Below the pieces are notes generated by a model. The model ran no database searches, was not told the DNA's origin, and worked only from the letters and a program-made list of their open reading frames with translations. DNA of 21,185 nucleotides. Source: a virus. Made by a program: the position numbers and the translations under genes. Positions 5,685 through 14,612 of this stretch are shown here, one piece after another (position 1 is the first letter of the stretch; every line of letters begins with the position of its first letter). The stretch covers positions 1 through 21,185 of the IMG/VR virus record IMGVR_UViG_3300047359_000608; one strand, written 5' to 3'.

Positions 5685-5954
5685 ATGAAAGAACTAGACT
5701 ACATAGACCACTTCCGCATCATCATGAGTCCCCGAAAACGCTTCTTGGACCAGATAGTCAAAGCACTGGAGCCAATGAATGATATAGTTGGAAAAGAAGA
5801 AGAGATAGAAGCTATCCTACAGAGTGCTGAAAACATCCTTGAAGAGATCCACGACAAGTATACCCAGGATCAGCACATAGCGATAGCCAAGTTTTATTCT
5901 GAAGCTAAACAAACCGTTGGACGCGGCATCCTTTCTGGACTAATTAAAGAGTAA
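5685..5954 (+). CDS. Hypothetical helical protein (89 aa)
   Basis: The gene starts two bases after the previous stop and its TAA overlaps the helicase ATG (TAATG), so it is coupled to the helicase. The protein is acidic and nearly all helical, with amphipathic segments (VKALEPMNDIVGKEEEIEAI and ENILEEIHDKYTQDQHIAIA). It has no motif I recognise. The tight linkage makes a helicase accessory or loader role conceivable, but no loader ATPase motif is present and this is only a positional inference. Confidence 0.7.
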   Translation: MKELDYIDHFRIIMSPRKRFLDQIVKALEPMNDIVGKEEEIEAILQSAENILEEIHDKYTQDQHIAIAKFYSEAKQTVGRGILSGLIKE

Positions 5955-7267
5955 TGGAACAACCTCACAACTTAGAAGCAGAAGAGGCTTTGCTAGCCTG
6001 TTGCCTGTTGGACAATGTTGCCTACGACAGCATCAGCACCATCGTCAACGCAGACGATTTCTACAGCAACGCCAACAAGATAATTTTCAAGGGCATAGCC
6101 AAGCTGTGCTCTTCTGGTGAAGAGTTCTCTGAGCTTGAACTTGATGAGTTGTTAAAGCGTGAGGGGACAGACAGGGAAGCAGGTGGACTGAGCACCATAA
6201 TGCACCTACAGAGCCAGGCTAGTAGCTCTACTCAAATAGTAAGCCATGCCAAGATTGTAAAAGAGAAGTCTAAGTTGCGTCAGATTATTCGTACATCACG
6301 CATCGCGATTGAAGCAGCCACAGAGAACCAAGACCCGGACGTTATCATTGCCGACATCGAGAGATCCGTTACTGCTACACTAGACAACGGCTCCGCTGAT
6401 GACCCCTCAATTAGATCAGCGGCTGAGTCCCTACGTGAAGACTTCAAGAAGATGGCAGAGGGAACCTACAGCACCTTCGCCCTACCAACTAGGATCAAAC
6501 AACTAGACGATAAGCTCAGTGCTGGTGGCATAGCCAACGGGGAGGTAATGGTTGTTGCGGCTCCTACCTCCTGCGGTAAGACCTGCATAGCCTTGAACGT
6601 AGCCTTGCAGAATGGCGTGACCCACAACAAGCCTGGTCTATACTTCTCCTTTGAGATGCAGGCTAAGAGCCTAGCAAAGCGCATGATACAGACCTGCTCT
6701 GCTGTGAACCTCAACCAGTTCCAAGAGGGTGTGCTATCCCCAGAGAAACAAAGGAGAGTGTGGGATGCTACTGAGAGAGTAGAGAACGCCCCCATCTTTA
6801 CAGAGCACTACGTTAGAAACATAGACGAACTGCGTTCACGTGCTCGTATGTATAAGCGTAAACATAACATCGAATGGATAGTCATAGACTACCTACAGCT
6901 AGTCCCTTGGAACACCAAGCTCAAGAAGCACGACGGTATCGCAGAGGTTAGCCACCAGATCAAGCTCATGGCTATGGAGCTGAACCTACCAGTCATTCTC
7001 TTGGCGCAGGTGAACAGAGAGGGAGCCAAGCGTGAGACAGGTATTACTCTATACGACTTGAAGGATTCCGGGGACATCGAGAACGACGCAGACATTATTC
7101 TCTTGCTATGGCCCAATGGTTCAGACACAAAGGAAGCTACAGTCCACAATGACCCCGTCCACGGCACACACATTTGCATCAAATACAACATAGCAAAGCA
7201 ACGTGAAGGTGAGCGAGATCAGTATGGCAAGTTCGTCTTCCAAAACAACATAGGCAGATTTAGTTAA
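5954..7267 (+). CDS. Replicative DnaB-like helicase
   Basis: A 437-residue protein with full DnaB architecture. Residues 3-100 match the helical N-terminal domain (QPHNLEAEEALLACCLLDN), followed by a linker and the RecA-like ATPase domain. Walker A is APTSCGKT (203-210), Walker B is WIVIDYLQLV (308-317) with Asp312, the DNA-contact motif is AQVNRE (351-356), and LKDSGDIENDADIILLLW (369-386) matches the conserved DnaB C-terminal motif. It should form a hexamer that unwinds the fork 5' to 3'. A primase domain is absent, so priming must come from the host or from a gene outside the window. The start overlaps the preceding stop. Confidence 0.95.
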   Translation: MEQPHNLEAEEALLACCLLDNVAYDSISTIVNADDFYSNANKIIFKGIAKLCSSGEEFSELELDELLKREGTDREAGGLSTIMHLQSQASSSTQIVSHAKIVKEKSKLRQIIRTSRIAIEAATENQDPDVIIADIERSVTATLDNGSADDPSIRSAAESLREDFKKMAEGTYSTFALPTRIKQLDDKLSAGGIANGEVMVVAAPTSCGKTCIALNVALQNGVTHNKPGLYFSFEMQAKSLAKRMIQTCSAVNLNQFQEGVLSPEKQRRVWDATERVENAPIFTEHYVRNIDELRSRARMYKRKHNIEWIVIDYLQLVPWNTKLKKHDGIAEVSHQIKLMAMELNLPVILLAQVNREGAKRETGITLYDLKDSGDIENDADIILLLWPNGSDTKEATVHNDPVHGTHICIKYNIAKQREGERDQYGKFVFQNNIGRFS

Positions 7268-7291
7268 CCCATCCTACTAACTATCATAAAT

Positions 7292-8119
7292 ATGACACAA
7301 GAACACCTAACTCAGAAGCAAGCCTACGACCTCTACTTAGAAGGTCTTAGTTACCATCAAATCGCTGAAGACTATGATACAACCGCAGAAGCTGTGCGTT
7401 CTAAGATTAGGCGATACAAAGCTACTGTCCCTGCCGCCAAGGGTAACGAGCGTGTCCTTGTCATAGCTGATACTCACTGCCCGGCCATGCACCACGGCTA
7501 CATTGACTTCCTAATCTCTATCTTCCACAAGCACAAGTGCACACGTGTTGTTCACATCGGTGACCTGGTAGACTGGAATGCTATCAGCTTCCACGAGAAA
7601 GACCCATCCATGCCTAGCGCAGCAGACGAGTTTGTAGCGGCTTCTAAGCAGGTCAGAGCACTACACAAGGCGTTCCCTGAGGTAGACTACCTTATCGGTA
7701 ATCACTCCGCTCTACCAGAGCGTAAGGCTCATAGTGTTGGACTACCACCAGAAGTAATACTTAACTTCAAAACATTATGGGGACTTGACGGATGGGAAAT
7801 ACATCCTAGGTTTACTGATCTAGTGATTGACAATGTTATATACAGACACGGAGACAAAGAAAAGGGAGGACAGATGTCAGCCCTGAAGAACGCTCAGGCT
7901 CAGTTCAAGTCTCTGGTCATGGGTCACCTCCACGCACAGGCTGGTATCAACTACCACGCCAACCAGGACGGTGTTGTCTTCGGCATGAACGTAGGCTGTG
8001 GTGTAGACCATAGTCACCCTGCCATGAACTACGGACGTATATACGCTGCTCGACCAGTGCTGGGTTGCGGTGTTGTCTACTCTCCTAAGCTTGCTTTCTT
8101 TGAACCAATGTTTATCTAA
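7292..8119 (+). CDS. Helix-turn-helix plus calcineurin-like metallophosphoesterase
   Basis: The 275-residue protein joins two parts. Residues 7-43 resemble a small helix-turn-helix (KQAYDLYLEGLSYHQIAEDY, then TTAEAVRSKIRRYK), as found in DNA-recognising proteins. From residue 54 a calcineurin-like phosphoesterase follows with all metal motifs: ADTH (59-62), GDLVDW (90-95), GNHSALPER (136-144), HGD (186-188) and GHLH (211-214). Such phage enzymes hydrolyse phosphomonoesters or diesters, including nucleic acids; the substrate is unknown. The intact ligands argue for activity, and the N-terminal part suggests that it acts on DNA or RNA. It directly follows the helicase. Confidence 0.85.
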   Translation: MTQEHLTQKQAYDLYLEGLSYHQIAEDYDTTAEAVRSKIRRYKATVPAAKGNERVLVIADTHCPAMHHGYIDFLISIFHKHKCTRVVHIGDLVDWNAISFHEKDPSMPSAADEFVAASKQVRALHKAFPEVDYLIGNHSALPERKAHSVGLPPEVILNFKTLWGLDGWEIHPRFTDLVIDNVIYRHGDKEKGGQMSALKNAQAQFKSLVMGHLHAQAGINYHANQDGVVFGMNVGCGVDHSHPAMNYGRIYAARPVLGCGVVYSPKLAFFEPMFI

Positions 8120-8121
8120 CT

Positions 8122-8346
8122 ATGATCTACGAACATAAAATACAAATGGACAACATCTATGGTGACACAACTGATGTCACTGTAGAGTTTGAAGCCGACA
8201 AGCCCGGAGGCAGAAGCCCAGACATAAAAGGTATATACTACCTTGAGTCTGACGAACCACTAGACAGCGAGGACATTGTATATCTGTTTGAGTGGCTAGA
8301 GAGAGACGCTGACCAATGGAAACTAATTTCACACAACATAACATAA
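8122..8346 (+). CDS. Hypothetical acidic protein (74 aa)
   Basis: It starts two bases after the phosphoesterase stop. The product is acidic with an alternating beta-like first half (YEHKIQMDNIYGDTTDVTVE) and a C-terminal helix with Trp (IVYLFEWLERDADQWKLI). The overall pattern suggests a small alpha/beta fold. No family is recognised. The following gene starts immediately after its stop. Confidence 0.65.
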   Translation: MIYEHKIQMDNIYGDTTDVTVEFEADKPGGRSPDIKGIYYLESDEPLDSEDIVYLFEWLERDADQWKLISHNIT

Positions 8347-8544
8347 ATGCAGACAACCAATACCCAATCCGTTTACAAGATTAACTCAGAAGACATTCTA
8401 TCTAAAGGGCTAGAGGCCATGACTAGATCGTGTGAAGCTCTGACCAAACAGAATGAAACTTTAAACAAGGACATAGATAACTTGAAGAATAAAGTTAATA
8501 TGCTCCAGCATCGCCTCCTGTCTAACGCAGAGGAGCGAGAATAA
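8347..8544 (+). CDS. Small coiled-coil protein (65 aa)
   Basis: The ATG abuts the previous stop. Residues 14-60 form one amphipathic helix (EDILSKGLEAMTRSCEALTK and NETLNKDIDNLKNKVNMLQH) with leucines spaced like a coiled coil. It is the last gene of the plus-strand block; its stop is two bases before the 5' arm of the long RNA helix at 8546. No function is recognised. Confidence 0.65.
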   Translation: MQTTNTQSVYKINSEDILSKGLEAMTRSCEALTKQNETLNKDIDNLKNKVNMLQHRLLSNAEERE

Positions 8545-8545
8545 C

Positions 8546-8661
8546 TTTGTTAGTGTCTCAGCTGCAAAAGAGTAAGTCGTGAGTGCTCCGGATAAGGTCG
8601 TATTCAACCTATTATAAGGGGTTGCCGTTAGCCAGCCCTTCCAAACCACGACGCTAACAAA
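8546..8661 (+). ncRNA. Putative structured RNA closing the early operon
   Basis: TTTGTTAGTGTC (8546-8557) is complementary to GACGCTAACAAA (8650-8661) over 12 bp with one G-U pair. The 92 enclosed bases can form three further hairpins: 8570-8574/8584-8588, 8595-8598/8607-8610, and 8617-8624/8633-8640 with loop CCGTTAGC. GTCGTG (8576-8581) can instead pair with CACGAC (8647-8652), competing with the closing helix. The outline is cloverleaf-like, but there is no T-loop GTTC, no anticodon arm of normal length and no CCA end, so it is not an ordinary tRNA. A strong terminator follows after five bases. It may be a stable 3'-UTR element or a processed RNA. Confidence 0.45.
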
Positions 8662-8666
8662 CTAAG

Positions 8667-8694
8667 GTCCTCCAGGTAACTGGGGGGCTTTTTT
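8667..8694 (+). terminator. Intrinsic terminator of the plus-strand block
   Basis: GTCCTCCAG (8667-8675) pairs with CTGGGGGGC (8680-8688) around GTAA, including two G-U pairs, followed by six Ts (8689-8694). The T tract is on the plus strand, so it ends the early transcript just before the convergent virion block. Confidence 0.85.
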
Positions 8695-8702
8695 ATTGTC
8701 CC

Positions 8703-11700
8703 CTACAGGACTCCCCTAATTCTTAGTGCTTGAAGCACGGAGTCAGATAGAAGACCCTTGCGCCTAAAGTCGTTGATCATGCCTGGGTTCTTAGATAGAT
8801 AGTCTACCTTCTCATCTGTATCCATGTTCCGGATCAAAGTATCCTTCTGGTTCAACCCCTTGCTTGCATTCTTCTGCTCGCGTATCCACATATTCATTAG
8901 CCTCTTTCCCACGATTGGGTCCTTCCGAATTTCCTTCTTTATGTTGCTACGCTTCTGCTGCATGGTATCACCCATTTCGTTGTATATGTCAGATGTAGAT
9001 TTCTTTAATGCCCTTGGTAAGTCTGATGGAGAGTTGTCTAATATTTCTAACACTCTCCTAGACGAAACCTTTGCGTTCTTGAATATCTCTATGCGCTCGT
9101 TCTCGTCGTAGCCTAGAGTAATCAAACTCTCGTTGTTCTTGGACAAAGCGGCAAAAGCGTCTGAATAAATCTTGTTAGCTTTTTCGTAAGCTTGGTTTAA
9201 CTGTGCCTCTGATGGCTCTCCAAATTTTAATAACTGATTGTAGTCTGACTTGGCCTCATTGGATAAAGTGTTGGTGTTTCTAATTGTAAACATTGCAGCC
9301 TCACCCACGTCAAACGGGTTGATACGTGCTCCCAACTGTCTTGCCCCAACCTCTTTGAGTGTGAGGTCACCCTTACCAAGACGAGCCTTCTCTAGCTTCT
9401 TTAGCTCCCTGCTGAACCCAGGTCTAAATGATTCCGTCAGGAAGAATCCCAAACGCTCTCTGGCTTGATCTAACTTGTCTACTTCCTTAGATATTAGTTC
9501 ACCTCGCTCGTCTCGGTTAGCCAATGCTTGATACGCTGATTGAAAGACGAAGGAACCTTCTCCTATAAACTCTTCTGCCATTAGTCCAATGACTGACTGC
9601 TCGCTGTCCCCGCTCAAACCAGCCTGTAGGGCAGACAAACCAAGAGCGTGCGGCACTACATAACTGGGGTTGGCTACCCAACCTGTGCGCCCTCCCTTAT
9701 CTAGTTTAACTAATTGGTTTCTATTCTTATCCCAAGGTGCGTATACAACGTCACGAAGTGCCTCTTCTTTTTTCTTGTCTACTCCAGAGGCAGCCTTTAC
9801 TCCCTCTATTCCAGCATAGGTAGCTCCGTAAACACCAAGTAAAAAAGCAAGTCTCTTGCTTCCTTCAACTCTCATGCGAGTTACGTTAGCTGCTCCTAGT
9901 TCCCCAAACTCTTCACCAAAGTTTCCTGCTATCATACGAGCAATCATTTTGCCTTGGTTGTATTGATTCCGAGCAAACTCAGCCGTGAACGATGCAAACT
10001 GTGGCATGACACCCCAACGAGAAAGGGTGCGAACTACATTGCTCAACTTATCGTAATTCTGATAAGTGTCGTTGATCATCATAGCAGCCTGCTTCTTGAC
10101 CACCTCGTCGCTGGCATTGGGGAACATCTTACGCACGGTGTTCTGGTTGGCTTTCCAACCCACATACCTGCCTACCGTATCAGTTGTTTGATATGCTTTA
10201 CCAAATGGGTCTAGTCCTTTTTGTAAAAACTTGGAGAATGGCCCTGAGTCCAGGGTTGATCGAATGTCTGATTCTAGGATGTTGGCATTTTTAATGCCAT
10301 ACTTATCCATATCTTCTATTTCGTCTAGAAACGCCTTGCGAGCCTTCGGAGTATTTTCTAGACCCTCTAAAGCGCGAGATATCAGGGGAACGTCAGCTAG
10401 TGCCAAGCGAAAGCCACGTCCTGCCTTATTAAAAGGATTAATTCCCATGCCCAAGAGGTTAGTAGCACTACCATATGCGTTAACAGGATAGGATACAGTA
10501 TTTAATAAGACCTTTACCCCCTTGGACAAACCAACACCTGCCCTGTATAAATCCTGTAGACCATTGAGGAATATGTTGTCCATCTTCTCAGAGCCATTGC
10601 CAACATACAGTTCATTGAGTGCTGTTTGAACCTGTGGATATGCAAATAATCCAGAACCTTCCTTGCCTGTTCCCCGCAGCACAAGCTCAACCATTTCATT
10701 ATCTGCCTTGGTGGTAGAAGCTATGCCAGCATCAACTAGTTCTTTGCCTAGGATGACATTAGTTCTTTCTCTTGCTACTGACTTAGCAACGCCAGTTAGT
10801 GTTCCCCTCATGCGCTCTACGGGGTCTTTGATTTCTCCTAGCCAAATCTTTTCTGCTTCACCAGGCTCTCCTCTTTTCTTAAATACAGAATCGACTCCGC
10901 CCCCAAACAACGCTGTTGGATTTTCTTTTTTAGTAGACGCAAAATTCTTTTCGAGGTAGTCAAGATGCTCTTCTGCCTTAGCAAAAGCAGTTTTATTATC
11001 GTCTCCCTTTGCTACAAAAGAAGCTATTAATTCGTTTCGAGCCTGCTGTTTTTGTTTTGGATCGGCTTTGTATTTGGGGTTTAAGAAAGCCTCGTACTCT
11101 CTCCTAGCATAACGCTGGCTTGAGTTCATTGAGTCGTTAATGGTTTGCCTTAGCTTCTCTCTGGCCTCGTCATCTAAGGACTTGTATGCTCCGTCATCAA
11201 TTAGCTGTATGGCTTCCTTCTGCAAAGCTTGTCGAGCCTCATCATACTTTGTTAGATCAGCCTTAAGAACCTTAGCTACATCGTCCGACATCTCACCAGT
11301 ATCTAAGAACTTATTGATAGGTGCTTCTAGTGACGGATCTTTCTTTATTGCTCTTGCAGTCTTGGCTCCAATCCTACCAGAAATCTCTTCCGCTGTCTTA
11401 ATGATTCTAGAGAAATCAATGGTTGCTTGTTGAGCCTTTGTTCCTACGAACTTAGAGGGTGCTACCGAGGCTAGTATCTTGCCCATAGTTCCAAGGTTTG
11501 CCTGGGGCTGTGTTAGAGCTTGTGCTGCTGCCCTGCTCCTTGCTCCATCCTTAGTTTCTTGTATGCTGCGAAGCATAGTTTTTTCTACTATTCCCTTAAG
11601 GGCAGGATCAACGGTGGGTTGTGCTATATTAAAATCAATAAGGTCTTCGTCAATATTATGCTCTATTAACTTTTTGGCTTCTGACTCATTTGAAATCTTT

Positions 11701-13046
11701 GAACGCCCCAATAGCCGTAACTCATCATCTACAATCTTACCATCTTTAAATATATCAAAACTACCATCATCATTTTTCTTGTAGGTATAATCGGCTAGTT
11801 TAAATCCTTCAGGGAAATTCATTACAGCGTCATCCATATTGAAACCAGCTTCTTTATCTAGAGTTTGTAAATTAATATCTTGAAAGGGTTCATCCCTGAG
11901 GACAACGTCTGAACGATTAATTTCCTTAACTTGTTTAGATGTTGCTACATCTAGAAGAGGCTCTCCGTCGCTCCCTTTTCCTATTCTCTTTCCACTTACT
12001 TCATAGACTTTTTTATTTGAAGCAATTAAAGCATCCTGAGTTGCAATGCCCCTCTCGTATGGATTATCTAGAATTATATATTTCTTAGTTTTAGGGTCGA
12101 AGTATGCTGAGTAAACTGAATGTCCTATTTCCTGCTTGCCCGTATTTCCGATTTCAGAAGCACTTGGAGGTAGTCTCCCAAAACGAATATATGTCCCTTC
12201 TATCTTGTAAGGAACTCCATCTTTCTTGAATTTTATTATAGGTTTTGTTGGATCGACCTTAGGTGTCGCGGCGGGTCCTTTAGCTTGCACTTGATCTGGA
12301 AAAAAAGATAAATCCTTAAACGTAATCTCTTCTCTAGCAATAGCATCATCTATCTGTTGTGGTGTCTTACCCGCAAACTTCTGTCCAATCTTAGTAGTCA
12401 CACCACCAAGAGCACCACCAAACAGCGCACCTGCTCCACCAAACTGAGCTAGCTCCTCTGCTGTGGGCAGACGGCCTTCATCTATAACAGCCCTTGCTGT
12501 AGCGTCTGTAACGCCAAATGCAGCCCCTTTAGCGGCTTCTCTACCTGCCACCTTACCCAGAGTCATGCCTCCCCTTATGCCCTTGCCTACGCCCCCAGGG
12601 ATAGCACCAATGGCTGCTGCTGCTATAGCACGACCCATAGACTTATCTTCCTGCCCCTCGATGTCTTGTGCAAGTAGGCTACCAAAGAATGAAGCTGTTG
12701 CTCCACCAAGAGAAGCTCCTATGGCGGCTCCCGGAACTGCTCCTATACCAAAGAACGCAGAGCCTAATGCGCCACCAAGAATGCCACCAAGAACAGAGCC
12801 ACCAATTCCAGCTCCTACCTCTACGCCTACACCCTTTACAATGTCTCCAGCACTAGGGTCTGTTAGTTCACATAATCCCGTATCATTATTTAGGGTATAT
12901 CCAGTAGGGCATTGTGTATCAAGCGGAGTTCCAAATTCAGGAACATTAGAAAAATCACTTTGAAATTGAGTAGATTCTTTAACGGGAGTTCCAAATTCTA
13001 AAAATTCCCCAACAGGAGTTCCAAATTCAGGTATTTCTCTTGCCAT
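8703..13046 (-). CDS. Giant internal-virion-type protein (1447 aa)
   Basis: At 1447 residues this is by far the largest gene, lying last in the minus virion block. Residues 7-41 hold EFGTP repeats spaced in multiples of ten. A Cys pair follows in CPTGYTLNNDTGLCEL (46-61), then a Gly/Ala-rich hydrophobic region (about 66-130, with many GxxxG spacings). The rest is mostly charged helix, apart from a beta-rich section near 270-400. A segment near residue 1010 (WGVMPQFASFTAEFARNQYN) resembles domains seen in large polyvalent or ejected phage proteins. Size, hydrophobic region and position suggest an internal core protein released into the host with the DNA, comparable in role to T7 gp16. I see no lysozyme or transglycosylase motif. 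Function is inferred from architecture. Confidence 0.75.
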   Translation of the reverse strand: MAREIPEFGTPVGEFLEFGTPVKESTQFQSDFSNVPEFGTPLDTQCPTGYTLNNDTGLCELTDPSAGDIVKGVGVEVGAGIGGSVLGGILGGALGSAFFGIGAVPGAAIGASLGGATASFFGSLLAQDIEGQEDKSMGRAIAAAAIGAIPGGVGKGIRGGMTLGKVAGREAAKGAAFGVTDATARAVIDEGRLPTAEELAQFGGAGALFGGALGGVTTKIGQKFAGKTPQQIDDAIAREEITFKDLSFFPDQVQAKGPAATPKVDPTKPIIKFKKDGVPYKIEGTYIRFGRLPPSASEIGNTGKQEIGHSVYSAYFDPKTKKYIILDNPYERGIATQDALIASNKKVYEVSGKRIGKGSDGEPLLDVATSKQVKEINRSDVVLRDEPFQDINLQTLDKEAGFNMDDAVMNFPEGFKLADYTYKKNDDGSFDIFKDGKIVDDELRLLGRSKISNESEAKKLIEHNIDEDLIDFNIAQPTVDPALKGIVEKTMLRSIQETKDGARSRAAAQALTQPQANLGTMGKILASVAPSKFVGTKAQQATIDFSRIIKTAEEISGRIGAKTARAIKKDPSLEAPINKFLDTGEMSDDVAKVLKADLTKYDEARQALQKEAIQLIDDGAYKSLDDEAREKLRQTINDSMNSSQRYARREYEAFLNPKYKADPKQKQQARNELIASFVAKGDDNKTAFAKAEEHLDYLEKNFASTKKENPTALFGGGVDSVFKKRGEPGEAEKIWLGEIKDPVERMRGTLTGVAKSVARERTNVILGKELVDAGIASTTKADNEMVELVLRGTGKEGSGLFAYPQVQTALNELYVGNGSEKMDNIFLNGLQDLYRAGVGLSKGVKVLLNTVSYPVNAYGSATNLLGMGINPFNKAGRGFRLALADVPLISRALEGLENTPKARKAFLDEIEDMDKYGIKNANILESDIRSTLDSGPFSKFLQKGLDPFGKAYQTTDTVGRYVGWKANQNTVRKMFPNASDEVVKKQAAMMINDTYQNYDKLSNVVRTLSRWGVMPQFASFTAEFARNQYNQGKMIARMIAGNFGEEFGELGAANVTRMRVEGSKRLAFLLGVYGATYAGIEGVKAASGVDKKKEEALRDVVYAPWDKNRNQLVKLDKGGRTGWVANPSYVVPHALGLSALQAGLSGDSEQSVIGLMAEEFIGEGSFVFQSAYQALANRDERGELISKEVDKLDQARERLGFFLTESFRPGFSRELKKLEKARLGKGDLTLKEVGARQLGARINPFDVGEAAMFTIRNTNTLSNEAKSDYNQLLKFGEPSEAQLNQAYEKANKIYSDAFAALSKNNESLITLGYDENERIEIFKNAKVSSRRVLEILDNSPSDLPRALKKSTSDIYNEMGDTMQQKRSNIKKEIRKDPIVGKRLMNMWIREQKNASKGLNQKDTLIRNMDTDEKVDYLSKNPGMINDFRRKGLLSDSVLQALRIRGVL
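12925..13028 (-). repeat. 30-bp-spaced repeat encoding EFGTP decapeptides
   Basis: GGAGTTCCAAATTC occurs on the plus strand at 12925-12938, 12985-12998 and 13015-13028, so the copies lie at multiples of 30 bp. A degenerate unit sits at 12955-12968, in exact register. In protein terms this is a ten-residue repeat at residues 7, 17, 27 (degenerate) and 37. Confidence 0.8.
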
Positions 13047-14599
13047 TATATTAACGTATATCCAGCAGCTTTTGCTTCCTCGACTTGTTCAACGGGAACA
13101 TTTCTTCGTTGAACTCCGTCTGGGTGCATCATTATTGATGTAGCCCCACTGGTGTTGCTCTTGCCACCATCATCATCGCCTCTCATAAACCCTACGACTG
13201 GGTCAAATATCTCAGAAACCTTTCCTCCCATTTGTTGAATAATATACATAGCTGCCTGAGCCTCGTCCTCTAAAATAGGCTTGCCGTCAACTTTGGTGTT
13301 TAACATTTCTTGAGCAACCTTAACTACTTCCCTGAATTTCTCAGGTTCAGTCTGTTGATACTGGGCTGTGTAGGCTTGTATTCTTTTGTTGTTAAGAACC
13401 TGACCTTCAACTCTATACTCTTCGTATTGTTCCTTGAGTTGACTTATAGCACTGTTTTGTTGAGCTTGGAATGCCTTAACTCGTGCGTTATAATCTTTTG
13501 TTTTTTCTCTTGCCCCTTTTGGAACAAACTTACGAGCTTCTTCAAAGGACATTTCACCGCCTCTGTCTGTTCCCTCGGTGCGAGAGTCAGCTATCCGTGT
13601 GTCACGTTCTTGTAGGGTTTCACCAGGGCGAACATCACGCTGCTCTAGTCTAGCTAGTCTATCTAACGAAGCTTGATTAAACGCAGATCTGTCATCTCCT
13701 TGCGAGATCATACGACCTTGTGCGTCTGTTTTCATACCAAAGTCTCCTACGCCTGCGGGAAGATTAAGTATAGAATTTATTGTAGGTGTTTCAAATTCCT
13801 GTGATTCTAAAAACGGAGTTCTGCTGTAACCAAGGTTTGGATCAAACGTAGTTCCCATGCTTGCAGCAAAAGCATTAGCCTCATTAATTTGCTCTGGCGT
13901 TAAAACGCCCTGTGCTCTTGCATTTAAAAAGTTAGCTTGAGGAGAACCAGACTGAGCCTCTTCGTTTAATCTAGAAAGAGATTCTGCTTTCATTGAATCA
14001 GAAACTTCTGGGCTTTTTAAAAACTGAGAAAGGTCATTGACTTCGCCTGCCCCCTTCAGTGAGTTAGAAAAAATGTCTTCACCAGTAAAGAAGTTTACTG
14101 CATCTCTGCCAAGATTAATAGTACCAGGCACAACTTTATCAAAAAATAAATTACCCAACGTAGAACCAACACCGCCAGAAAATCTAGTATCTACTCCAAA
14201 ATTATCTGGAGATTGAAACGATGATTCAACTAATGGTTCAAAATCAACTCCACTTAAATCTAAGTTGCTAAAATCTGGTGTTCCAAAATTCATAGGAACA
14301 GGTGATCCAATATTTACTGATCCTAATCCAAACAATCCACCAGGTGTTTGTCTTGGTTTATTTAACGCAGCACCGACGCTAGCTAATCCAGATAATAAAT
14401 TTCTTTCAAACAAATCTTCTTCTTCTTCTTCAAACTGAAAGGCTTGCTGAGGCGCACCAAAGCTCTGCTGACCTAGCAGAGAAACTGGTTGCATCATGGC
14501 GTTCGTAGTAGCCGCTTGGTTCATAGTCATACCTGCGGGTAAACTAAACGACGAAGGCTCGACGTTGAATTGTGAAAATGGATTGTAGTTAATAGCCAT
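13046..14599 (-). CDS. Internal-virion-type structural protein (517 aa)
   Basis: The protein is rich in Gln, Asn, Ser and Phe at the N-terminus, with an acidic run FEEEEEDLFE (56-65), a Pro/Gly-rich linker and the motif MNFGTPDFSN (103-112), which echoes the EFGTP repeats of the next protein. Residues about 310-430 are highly charged helix (EQRDVRPGETLQERDTRIAD and KGAREKTKDYNARVKAFQAQ). There is no enzyme motif. It joins the 1447-aa gene by TAATG, so the two products are probably made together and act together in the virion. The structural role is inferred from neighbours and composition. Confidence 0.7.
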   Translation of the reverse strand: MAINYNPFSQFNVEPSSFSLPAGMTMNQAATTNAMMQPVSLLGQQSFGAPQQAFQFEEEEEDLFERNLLSGLASVGAALNKPRQTPGGLFGLGSVNIGSPVPMNFGTPDFSNLDLSGVDFEPLVESSFQSPDNFGVDTRFSGGVGSTLGNLFFDKVVPGTINLGRDAVNFFTGEDIFSNSLKGAGEVNDLSQFLKSPEVSDSMKAESLSRLNEEAQSGSPQANFLNARAQGVLTPEQINEANAFAASMGTTFDPNLGYSRTPFLESQEFETPTINSILNLPAGVGDFGMKTDAQGRMISQGDDRSAFNQASLDRLARLEQRDVRPGETLQERDTRIADSRTEGTDRGGEMSFEEARKFVPKGAREKTKDYNARVKAFQAQQNSAISQLKEQYEEYRVEGQVLNNKRIQAYTAQYQQTEPEKFREVVKVAQEMLNTKVDGKPILEDEAQAAMYIIQQMGGKVSEIFDPVVGFMRGDDDGGKSNTSGATSIMMHPDGVQRRNVPVEQVEEAKAAGYTLI

Positions 14600-14612
14600 A
14601 ATAAATTAGTAG

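Noticed and set aside
8546-8661. tRNA or tmRNA in the gap before the convergent block
   Set aside because: The outline is cloverleaf-like but lacks the GTTC T-loop, a 5-bp anticodon stem with 7-base loop, and a CCA-type end.
12463-12963. 166-codon plus-strand frame opposite the giant virion gene
   Set aside because: Its Pro/Ala-rich product is the shadow of the Gly/Ala-rich region of the minus-strand gene, and it lies in the antisense direction inside a clear coding sequence.
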